Under the pieces are notes generated by a model that ran no database searches, was not told the origin of the DNA, and saw only the letters and a program-made list of their open reading frames with translations. A DNA stretch of 28,076 nt from Porogramme epimiltina. Taxonomy: Eukaryota > Basidiomycota > Agaricomycetes > Polyporales > Polyporaceae. How positions within the stretch are numbered: the first letter of the stretch is position 1; each line of letters starts with the position of its first letter. The stretch lies in assembly GCA_900155495.1 (NCBI GenBank), contig FTLJ01000799.1, forward strand, positions 1 to 28,076, written 5' to 3'. Shown here in pieces: positions 19,234-28,076 of this stretch. Position numbers and translations under genes: made by a program.

Positions 19234-21288
19234 ATGACCTCTACTACGACAGAATCTCGACTTACCTCTTTGCCCTCAGAACTTCTGGAGCAAGTCGCAC
19301 TGTCATGTGCAGCTTGCGGTCACCCGCAATCAGTAGGCGCACTCGCTCAAACGTGTCGATATCTGCGCGATCTCTTCATATACACAGCCGACCACCACTT
19401 ATGGCGCTCAATATTCCTGACGATGTTCGATGACCCACGACAATGTGTTCTGGCCAAACCTTTTCACGGTACGTGTACTATTTGTATCGCGCACGTTCAA
19501 AGCACTCATATATATATGCGTCATGAGGTCATCGTGACTGGCAATGGGAGTGCACGGGGCGCATCAGTGCTGCTAGTTATCTCAAGCGCCATGGTCTCGT
19601 GTTAAGTCAGGAATCAATACCGCACGCTTCTGACTTTGAGGTACCTCGGAGAGCGAGAGGCTGGACACTCCCCTTCCTCATCGACATCATTCGCACCACG
19701 GAGCCCGCAACTTGGCGTCGCTCAGCTCGTCTAGGATCCACAGGGCAGCTGCGAACTCATCTCCCGCGATCTCTCAATGTTCTATGGCTCCAGGGGATAT
19801 TCAAACAATGCTCCTCTATATTCCTCGATAAGATCGTCTATCTGTGTCACTCACCTCACAACCGCACGTCAGATGGCGACAATCTCTGCGAGGCGTTTAC
19901 CCCCATTGGTCTGCTTACACCCGCTCCCCTCCGTAACGGTTCATCACAAAGACAAGAGTCGGCTAGGCTCGGTGGGTACTATTGGCAATACTATCTACTA
20001 TCTCCACGCTAACATTGTGTAGACACAGCACAGAACACGACTAGCACAGATGACGTCGAACAGCGCCTGCGTGCCCGCCTCAGCGCGCGACAGCTTGTCT
20101 TCAACACGATGTACAGCTCGGAGTTTCCCTGTTGGGGTCTTTACAAGCGCGTTCTTATAGACGCGTCCGACCTCCCTGAGCACTCTCTCATCCAGGAACA
20201 GGACAAGGTCCACTCAGGCGTGTTCTCGTACCAAGAGCACGTGCATCTTGACTGGTTATGGATCGCTGCAGCGCGAATCGTTGCGGAGTGGAATATCCGC
20301 CAGAACGTGCCATCAATCGATGCTGTGTGGCTAGATGACTGGAACGGTTTCCGCGGCGGAGCGTGGGTTTCAGGCGCGCCAAAGAACAACATGTGTCCAG
20401 AACGGAGGGGAGAAAGCAATCCCGAGGAGGCGGGCGAGCGCTCAAAACCTACTGGATGGGACTGGGCAGGCGTAGAAGGAAAATGGAGGTGCGTTATGTC
20501 CAAAACCCATTAACTATACATGGCTCAGTGTATGGTATTCTGATAGGCGTTTCCTGTGTTGGATGGACGATGACGAGCTGTTTCGTGAGTTCATCGTTGT
20601 GCTCTGTACGCGGGTTCTCATAATTTCCATGTTACCCTGTCGTTCACGTAGTTCACAACTTGGTGCGTCTACGGTATTTCTGGTAAGCCGTGTTTTAAAG
20701 TCACGCATCCATTCCGTGCAGGACTTCCAAGACGTAGCCCTCAACGAGGACTGGGTCGTTCTCCCGATGTCCCTGCGTATCACTGGATATGGTCCTCCTA
20801 CAGTAGAGAAGTACTCCGACCGCCAGACGATACTCTTTGAGGGCGAGATGGATGCATCCGCCTTGCACGGGATAGACGGTGACATGCGCCGCGTGCGTGG
20901 GTCTGCGAGCATGATGCATGACGGACACGTGCGTTGGGCTACGGTGAGTAGCTACATTTCTTCACCTCATCTGCACTGGAGGATAACCTAAAACTTTGTC
21001 GGATCGGTATGGTGGATCGTGTAGAGCTCTACCAACTCTGCGCTGACAGAGTACATGTGGTCGTCGGAAGCCGTCCAGATCGGTTACGCGGGGTCAGCAC
21101 TGGGTTCCCTCGGAATGTGGACCACGGCACGCTCTCCGCATGACAACAGCGACCCTATGGGTACGTGGTCCCCGTTGCCGATGCCGTTCGTTTGAAGTCT
21201 GACGCGCGTGTGTGCCACTATACTAACTCTGTCGACCATTGTGATCGGGGGGGTGCTAGGCATTATTTGGCAGTGGCGTGTGGAATGA
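19234..21288 (+). CDS. F-box protein A (upstream copy)
   Basis: Eight exons: 19234-19468, 19528-19971, 20023-20488, 20547-20584, 20652-20662 (11 nt), 20722-20943, 21025-21160 and 21260-21288, giving 526 residues. The N-terminus has an F-box-like domain, residues about 10-55: LTSLPSELLEQVALSCAACG, ALAQTCRYLRDL, LWRSIFL. F-box proteins link substrates to SCF (Skp1-cullin) ubiquitin ligases. The C-terminal half (DWAGVEGKWR, RITGYGPPTVEKY, IIWQWRV) belongs to a family common in agaricomycetes with no known substrate. The ATG at 19234 has a good ACC context; an in-frame ATG ten codons upstream is less likely. Exons 4 to 8 have exact counterparts in the gene at 21639, which is the strongest support for the tiny exon 5 and the 9-codon last exon. 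Confidence 0.88.
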
Positions 21289-21434
21289 CATTCCTTGAAT
21301 TTTTGGTCAGGAGAGATTAGGGAGGCGTTGTCCAACGGCGACGAATGTACCGGCTGGCTCGTTGTTTAAATGCAGCCCAATTAATGACAGACCTACTTGC
21401 TGGGTATATACGCTTGGTATGCTACCATTTTATG

Positions 21435-21506
21435 TCCGATATGGTGTAGTGGCTAACATTATCGCCTCTCACGCGATAGCCCGGGGTTCGATTCCCCGTG
21501 TCGGAA
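21435..21506 (+). tRNA. tRNA-Glu (anticodon CTC), copy 2
   Basis: The 72 bases are identical to the gene at 19079, with the same cloverleaf and anticodon CTC. The flanks differ: the upstream sequence shares almost nothing with copy 1, and one C precedes the T5 terminator here. It lies 146 bases after the F-box A stop and 132 bases before the F-box B start. Confidence 0.96.
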
Positions 21507-21507
21507 C

Positions 21508-21512
21508 TTTTT
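21508..21512 (+). terminator. RNA polymerase III terminator of tRNA-Glu copy 2
   Basis: TTTTT beginning two bases after the discriminator base. Confidence 0.85.
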
Positions 21513-21638
21513 GGGACCCGCCCCTTCGAGATTGTCAACCTGGCCAAACAAGGGCCGCGCCACCGCCCGTGATCGACCGTCTCACTCAGGAAGGCCTTCT
21601 TGCCTCCTGCCGTCATCTTGCGGGTTCAGGTCTATGAT

Positions 21639-23910
21639 ATGCTGCACCCTTGTATCACTTCCTTGCCTTCTGAACTAGTAGAGGATGTCTTAGTCTCTTG
21701 TGCCGCGAATCGCCACCCCGTTTCCATCGCCGCTCTCGCTCAAACCTGCAGACAGTTCCGCACTCTCATCTATGACACCGCGGACAGCCATTTGTGGCGT
21801 TCGCTCTTCCTGACAACATTCGACGACCCCCGGCATTGCGACCCCAATCTCAACAGTGACGGTAATTTGTGGATCTTGTTTTCAAACTTTCAAAGCCTTC
21901 ACGCTGATTATGCTTGTCAACAGCAATCGGTTGGCGTCATGCGTTCACCGAGCGCATATGGGCCGGGAGGTTTATGAAAGACCACGCCCAACCGTTGCAA
22001 CTTGTTTATCCAAGACACGCACTACGCTCAGACTGGTCCATGCTATATCCTGTGGACGACCTTGGATCGAAGGGCGATCCCGAGACACACCTTCGACTAC
22101 TCACGGCGATCCTCAATGCGATCGCCACCGCCCCACCTTTGCCTCCGAGGCGGCGTGCTGACATCATCCAGCTTCCCGGAAGCGGCCCACATGGCCATCC
22201 GGGCACAAATCTTTCTCAGTTGCACGCACAGGCCCCTATCACGCCACCACCCCTCACAATACCGCGGTCATCTAAGTCTCTTAACTTCGCCTGGCTAGAG
22301 AAGATTTGCGGCAACGGCTTTCCCTTTTCCCTCACACGTCTCATCTCTTACGATCAACGCGGCACCACCTGGAGGAAGCACCTCGAAGGCCCAGCCCTCT
22401 GCCAGGCGACCGCTCTCCTTGGCTTCCTCCCAATTGCGACTATTAAGTCCCGCTCATTTTCTCCGGGCCCATCGCACGTGCGCATGACGCGGAGCCGCCG
22501 CGCCGAGGAGCAGCGGCGCCAGAGGTACTGGAAGAACGCGTCACACTCGGGCGGCGACATGCTCGACATGAGCGAGGAAATGCAGCGTCAGGGCGGGCGC
22601 GAGTGTTCCCGCCCTCTCGCCTTCAGAATGCGCTTTCTCTCTCCGCGGAGGGGCTGGGGTCCGTATCTATACGTTCACAACAACGGGGAGGTCGAATCCT
22701 GGCCACCGCCCCTGCCCGCGAGCGAGGACTATAGATTAGACGAGCAGGAAGAGGATGAGGATGAGGAAGGAGACTCAGACTACGTTCCTCCCGAAGACCC
22801 CGCGGACTCCGATTCGACGCCGCCGCCACCGCCGCCGGGCCCGCCTGCAGAAAAGGGCGCCCTCCCGAGCCCTGATCAGCTCCACCCGGACTGGACGTGG
22901 CTCGCGGCGGGCAGGATGATCGCACAGTGGCATCTCCGTGCCCATGTCGATGAAGAAGCTGTCGCGCGACTTGAGGACTGGAATAACCTCCGCGCGGGGG
23001 TGTGGGCGCCTCGAGAAGAAGAACCAGGCGAGGGAGAAGACGCCGACGGTCAGGCCGTGCAAGAAGGAAGTGCAGATGCGCCTGATGGGGAGGAGTGGAG
23101 GAAGCACCAGCGGGATTGGGCAGGTGCGGGAGGAGTGTGGAGGTACGTTAACGTTCAGTGGGGATTATCTTATCGCTACTTCCAACCGTCTCATGTCATT
23201 TTGGCTCAGGCGTCTCGTCTGCTGGTTGGACTACGATGACTTGATTCGTGCGTCGACCCGCGCTCTTTCTCTCTGAATATCGTCTCACTGTGTGAATACG
23301 TGCGCTGCTCAGTCCACAACGTTAGTAATCAGTCGCATCCTTGCCCTCCTCACCAAGGTACTAACCCAGAGACCTGCAGTCATACTACGGCGCATTCGAG
23401 GACGACACCCTCGAGGAGGCGTGGATCATCGTACCTCTCTCGCTTCGCGTCACTGGCTACGGCCCGCCCTCGGTCGCTGCATACCCTGACCGCCCCACCA
23501 TCTTCGTTGAGGGTCAGATGGGCGGCGCCGGGTGGGTAGGTAATGTCCACATCGGCACCGAGGACATCCGAATCGCCCGCGGGTCTGTCAGCATGCTTCC
23601 GGACGGGGGTGTGCGCTGGTCATTGGTAAGTTCCTCGTTTGTACGATATTGGTGTGGTTGTTAAACTTTCTCTCCTGCCAGACCTCCACCGTGCAGGGCT
23701 CCGCGGAGGAAGAATGGGCGTCGGAGGCCGTGCAGCTCGGAGGGGTCGCATCTGGGATGGGCTCGCTCGGGTTCTGGACTGGCGCAAACCACCAAGAAGA
23801 CGACCCAATCGGTACGTGCCCCGAATCCTCGTTCAGCGTCCTCTGGATGCAAACAGCTTACTTCTTGAATGGCTTCTACAGGCGTAATGTGGCAGTGGCG
23901 CGTGGGCTAA
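21639..23910 (+). CDS. F-box protein B (downstream copy, with acidic/polyproline insert)
   Basis: Seven exons: 21639-21861, 21924-23142, 23210-23247, 23313-23320 (8 nt), 23380-23625, 23682-23811 and 23882-23910, giving 630 residues. The N-terminal F-box-like domain (TSLPSELVEDVLVSCA, ALAQTCRQFRTL, HLWRSLFLTTFDDPRHC) and the C-terminal end (RVTGYGPPSV, VMWQWRVG) match protein A. The large exon 2 replaces exons 2 and 3 of A and carries an insert of about 50 residues: an acidic run (DEQEEDEDEEGDSD), then polyproline. The ATG at 21639 is in frame just before the F-box. Donors and acceptors are good; intron 4 has a textbook TACTAAC branch site. It probably acts as an SCF substrate receptor; the target is unknown. 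Confidence 0.89.
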
Positions 23911-24978
23911 GCTTTGTGCCTAAACACTTGACCCTGCGCGGACCAACGCTCACCCGTCTCGGCTTCTCCCCGCCACCCCCACCGCGTCGTGTCCAAGTGC
24001 TGCCTTCCGTTAAGACTCGTGTAGTCGCGTAAATCGTATACACCGACCTACAATACACCTCCCCTCATCGAAGCGCGACCCTGCCGGCTTCGCGCGGCCC
24101 ACACTGTCCCACTTCCGTCTCGCGCTTCCGCCGCATAAAGTCCGTGCTCCCACATCCTCCTATGTGCGCCCGCGCCGCCCAGTCCAGCCTCCCCCGTCCC
24201 GCCGCGCGCGGGCTGCGCATCACCCCCAGAACCCCTCCCCGCCCTTTTCTCCTGTCCTCTCCCACATCTCCCGCGCACCCTGGGATGTCCTTACGTACGC
24301 GCATTCACGGGCTCACGCGTATACCGTTTAGGCATCCGGCACCCACGCGTCCCCGCGGTGGAGCTTCGCGAAGCCTCCTCCGCCGCGTCGTCGCGCCTCT
24401 CCCGCGCCGCTGGGTTCCAACTGGCGCGCGAGCCTCGCTCCAGCCTGCCCCTGTGGGCCCGGCCCCGAGGGCATACGGTTTGCCGTTGGTCATCGTCGCC
24501 GCTCGCAGCATTGCGCGCTGCGCGATCAGTCATGGTGTAGGCTTCGTCAGCGTGCAAGGTTTGGTGGGGAGAACAAACCCAAAGGTGTGCATTGGTCCGG
24601 CGGGCCCGGGAGGGGCTGAGAGCCCGAGACGTCCTATCGTGCCCTTACGTATACGCGTCGCAGAAGCTCAACCTCGATTGCAGATAAAAGTGCTAGCGCT
24701 GAAATCCATCCGTGAGGCTGAAGATACGTGTGTAATATACAGTGGGAGCCCATCGATACATCTCATTCCCGTGTCCTCATCCAAGAGCGCGATCGTAAAT
24801 CCAGACTCGTGAATCGTAACTCGATCGTGATAAATGCACAGAAGACGGGCGCGAGGCACGCCGCGGACGCACTAGTCGATGTCGCGCCCGCCGCGCTCCG
24901 AGCCGACCGGACGCACGCGTACCCCAGCAAACGGAGCCGGCCAGACGTCCAGACGTCGAGAAACAGCCCGCTCAATGC
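23911..24978. other. Intergenic region without a supported gene
   Basis: The longest frame (24144-24812, plus, 222 codons) is Pro/Arg/Ala-rich, overlaps equally open antisense frames and shows no domain. Its inner ATG at 24161 begins an Arg/Ser/Pro-rich stretch that could mimic a mitochondrial presequence, preceded by a CATAAAG motif, but nothing after it looks like a protein family. I leave it unassigned. Confidence 0.5.
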
Positions 24979-26631
24979 TCACAGTCGCGAATACTGCGGC
25001 CTCTGTCGCCGCTGCACAGGCGGGCCCCTGGCCGCGGCGCTCCCGAGCGTAGGCTCGCCAACATCGCGCCACCATGCCTCAGCGGCCGCGTCGGCGTCGT
25101 ACAAGAACTGTGCCTCGTTCTTCTTCTTGTCCGCCCACTGGTTCGCGCTCCCCTCGAGGGCGTCCTCGCCTGTGGCCTGTTTCCCGAGGCGGATACGACG
25201 CAGCTCTAGCTCCGCCGCGCGGCGCATGTCCGCGTCGCGCGCCTCCTGCGCGGGGCCGTCGGGGAGGTGGAAAATCTTTTGATTCAGGCGGGATTGGTTT
25301 TGTGTCTCTGCGGTGCGCGGTAAGCGGAGGTCCTCGTATGCCTGAAGAAGGGCGGGGAGCTGTGCGGGTGAGGCGACGCGCGAGAGGAGGTTGCCAAGCA
25401 CCGCGCCGTCCTCTATGGCCATAGCTGCACCCTGCGCGCGGTACGGCTGATTCGAAAGGTCAGAGTGCGTTGCAAAGAGGAAAAGAAGCCAAGCGCACCA
25501 GCATGGGGTGACATGCGTCCCCGAGGAGGATCACACGATACGAGGAGTGGATCCAGCGCTTGAGCGGCTTGCGGTCCATCAGGCGCCACTTGAGCGTTGA
25601 CTGCACAAAGCTCAAGATTTTGCGTATACTAAGCCACAAACGCGCGCAGATTAGTAGGCGAAGGGGAGCCGCGCGCGGAAGGAGGGAGAAGAGCGTGCGT
25701 ACCGCGGCTCATAGTCGGCAAAGTCGGCACGCATCTTGTCGGCACTACCCTCAGCCGTCCATGACTCGACAGAGCCGTCGTCCGGATGAGCGAGCACCAC
25801 GTTATACTCCTTCTTCCCCCTCTGCATTTCTCGAGGGTGAATGTGCGTCGTTGATTACGGCAGAGCAGAGGTACGCACGATGTTGTACGCCATGATGTGA
25901 CGCCCGGGTCCCATCCACCCCGTCATCTCCGGCACGTCCACAAACTCCTTCAGTTCCGGATCATTGAGTAGCACCTCGGACGGAACAATCGCACGGTAGA
26001 CGGCGTCTCCTGTGGGGTCCGCCGGGTTGGTGTACCCCAACACCACCTGCTGCACGAGGCTCTTGACGCCGTCCGCGCCGACGATGAGGTCTCCGTGCAC
26101 GACCTCTCCAGACTGGAGCGTGACCGAGGGGGCCTCGGGGTCGACCGAGACGACGGTAGCCTTGAGGCGGAGCGTCATGAAGGGCGCGGCGAGGTCGTAG
26201 AGGAGCTTGTGGAGGTCCGCGCGGTGGATGTGGTAGTACGGCGCACCGTACTTTTCCTCCATGTCTGCCCAGAGCGTGTACCCGACTCGCTCGCCCGTGT
26301 CGTACCGCCTGAGCACGATCGCCTCGGGGCGCACGCCGACGGCCTCGAGCGCGGGCCCAGCGCCCCACCGTTGAAGCAGGCGCGAGACGTTAGGGGTGAC
26401 CTGGATGCCCGCACCGACCTCACCGATGGCTGCGGCGGACTCGAAGAGGGTGACCTTGTGGCCGGCTTTCCCCAGACAGTGAGCGGCAGCGAGGCCGCCC
26501 ATGCCGCAGCCGACGATGAGGATGTGGAGTTGGTGCGCGGCCGTGCGCCCGCCATAGAGGGTGGTGTGGAGCGAGACGCCCTCAGCGGTGGCCGCGCGGT
26601 GGGACGAAGCGAGCGGGGGGTTGGCGGACAT
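24979..26631 (-). CDS. FAD-dependent aromatic monooxygenase (salicylate hydroxylase-like)
   Basis: Four exons on the minus strand: 26631-25879, 25821-25703, 25628-25499 and 25446-24979, giving 489 residues. The FAD ADP-binding fold is at residues 36-60 (HILIVGCGMGGLAAAHCLGK, ending FE). The DG motif is LIVGADGVKSLV near 190. The flavin-binding GDACHPMLPYRAQGAAMAIED starts at Gly327 and spans the third intron. These three motifs define class A flavoprotein hydroxylases, which use NAD(P)H and O2 to hydroxylate aromatic rings; fungal members resemble salicylate 1-monooxygenase. The ring substrate cannot be told. About 35 residues precede the nucleotide fold, with no clear targeting signal. The last 150 residues end in a charged, poorly conserved tail, so the 3' end is the least certain part. 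Introns are 57, 74 and 52 nt, all in phase. It stands apart from the reductase at 16825-18409 and no cluster is evident. Confidence 0.92.
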
Positions 26632-28076
26632 GCTGGTAGGCGGCTCGGGGGAGGACAGGGGGGGCGGTGGCCCCGAGTGCGGCGCGAACGCGGATTGAAA
26701 TAGCGAGTGGGGGGATAAATGGTTCTGGCCGTGGTATTATGGCGCACCTTATGCGAGCGTTAGTGAAGAGAAGGCCGGGGGCGGCATCTCCCCCTGCGGC
26801 TGGAGGAGCACGCCAGCGCGGTCCCCGCTGCTCCCTTGGGCAGCCGCCGGAATGCAGCAACCGTGTTTGGGAGGTCTTCTTCACGTGAACACGAGAGCCC
26901 CGGCCGAAGCAGATGCGGGCCTCCCACGCTCGCAGCGTCCTGCCAGCCACACGCGAAGGGCGGCTGGAGCTTGAGTGTCCGCGTTTTCCGTCGCTTCTGC
27001 CGCGGAAATGCAAAGACTGCTTGCGACGACCGGCGGCTGGCTTGCAGCAGTCGAGTGTGCTGAACGAGCGAGCTCCGCGGCGGGTGGGGGCTCTGGGGGT
27101 GGCGGCCCCGCACTAACCCGGGCACCCTCGATCGGAAGGGGTAGATCGGTGATCTCATCGGGCGGCTGTTAGTGCCTTTCCCCTGTGAGCACGCCAAGTC
27201 AGCAGACATGGGCAAACGCCGACAAGAGAGGTCCTCTCCCAATGCGGCTTGTGCACATGCACCTCGAGTGTGCACTTGGCGGGCATGCACTTGCAGAAGC
27301 GGCCCGCCCACACTTTCGGGTCTCTGGGGACGGCGCTTATAGCAGACCTCACCGTCTGACAAGACACCTTCAACGCGACATCTGAGCATAGCGACAGTAT
27401 AAAAAGAAATAGGCTCACATTATCATGGAGCCACCTTCGCTACGCATGGAGATAAGTAGAATGGGTCTTGAGAAGACGCCGCCGACAAATGCTGACCTAG
27501 CATCGGCTGCAACGCTGAGAACACTGCGGCAATAAAAGGAAACAGGGTCAGTATCGTGAACATCTGCCCTCTTGCAGTCCCTGCAATTGGACGCCACGAG
27601 CATCGGAAAAATCGCTTCAACGTAGACGTACCGGCGTAGCGGATCCGGAAGCGACGACATACTGTATCTTTACGTTTGATAGTGCTCTTTCTAGACGCCA
27701 TCGAAACACTGCAATTCGTACCCAGGCATGTTCTTCGTAGTAATGAAAAGGAACTCGTTTCTAGAGAGGGACATGGAAAGGTGAAGGTGAAGGAGGACGA
27801 AGATCCGATCAAGTTCAAAGCAGTGGATGAGGTACAAAGACAAGCAGAGTGCGCGCCAAAACGCGTCGCCAAGTGAAAATCTCAATATCTACGCCGTTCA
27901 CGTGACCGTGGCGAGACTATGACGTAGTCCGAATGCACATGTTCTACCCCATTGATCAGTCTGTTTGGACGGTATATATTCGCTGGAGATGTCATGCGGA
28001 AATGAAGTTAGCGAGCACAAATGTTGAATAGCGAGGGTAGCGAGAGCGGAGACGGAAAAATGTTGACCCTAGTAAA
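26632..28076. other. Intergenic region to the window end, with promoter-like motifs near the edge
   Basis: The left part holds the monooxygenase promoter. GC-rich frames on both strands (for example 26760-27389 and 27423-27872, minus) carry no recognisable domain. Near the right edge an E-box-type CACGTG (27899-27904) and a TATATATT (27973-27980) on the plus strand could be the promoter of a gene beyond the window. Confidence 0.5.

Larger units (their letters stand above)
19079..23910 (+). repeat. Tandem duplication: two units of tRNA-Glu(CTC) + F-box gene
   Basis: Unit 1 starts at 19079 and unit 2 at 21435, 2,356 bases apart, in the same orientation, each with the tRNA first and the F-box gene next. 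The tRNAs are identical, the proteins are clearly homologous but diverged, and the 3' exon pattern is shared (38 nt; 11 or 8 nt; 222 or 246 nt; 136 or 130 nt; 29 nt). The spacers do not align by eye, so the duplication is old. Confidence 0.8.

Noticed and set aside
24144..24812. Plus-strand 222-codon frame, possibly a mitochondrial protein
   Set aside because: Only the first 30 residues resemble a presequence; nothing after it looks like a protein, and antisense frames are just as open.
14744..26631. Idea that the glucanase, reductase and FAD monooxygenase form a biosynthetic cluster
   Set aside because: No core synthase, transporter or regulator is present, and the tRNA/F-box duplication separates the two redox enzymes by more than 6 kb.
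27423..27872. Minus-strand 149-codon frame near the window end
   Set aside because: No family, no splice support, and a comparable plus-strand frame at 27676-27876.

Overview
The window is GC-rich nuclear DNA of a filamentous basidiomycete, most likely an agaricomycete (the type that includes wood-decay fungi). The reasons are: genes cut by many 50-80 nt introns with GTRNGY donors and CTRAY branch sites; a chromodomain Ty3/gypsy element; a GH16 laminarinase of the white-rot type; an orphan seven-helix membrane protein family and an F-box family, both of which I know from agaricomycetes; and a tRNA gene with a short intron after position 37. Nothing points to bacteria, phage or CRISPR.

Layout. 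1-4848 (+) is the 3' part of a Ty3/gypsy chromovirus whose pol frame is open from the window edge to its stop; it is followed by a polypurine tract and a 3' LTR. Right behind the LTR, 4877-5905 (-) is a decayed, probably Armadillo-like gene. Then come a 7TM membrane protein gene (6889-8476 +), a disordered basic protein (8628-9689 -), an intron-containing tRNA-Thr (9983-10066 -) and a three-exon gene for a small cytochrome c oxidase subunit (10724-11094 +). A 3.6-kb stretch (11095-14743) has no intact gene but holds a CCAAT/CRE promoter-like block and what looks like a decayed multi-pass membrane protein gene. A ten-exon secreted GH16 beta-1,3-glucanase (14744-16492 +) converges with a seven-exon NAD(P)H-dependent reductase (16825-18409 -). 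Next is a tandem duplication of a tRNA-Glu(CTC) gene plus an F-box gene (19079-21288 and 21435-23910). The last gene is a four-exon FAD monooxygenase (24979-26631 -), followed by 1.4 kb without a supported gene.

Exon structures were built by hand from splice signals, reading phase and family motifs. All seven spliced genes give totals divisible by three. The genes do not form an obvious pathway. The most distinctive features are the duplicated tRNA-Glu/F-box unit with identical tRNAs and matching micro-exons, the cytochrome oxidase gene whose in-frame stop lies inside a splice donor, and two decayed genes whose in-frame stops fit C-to-T change.
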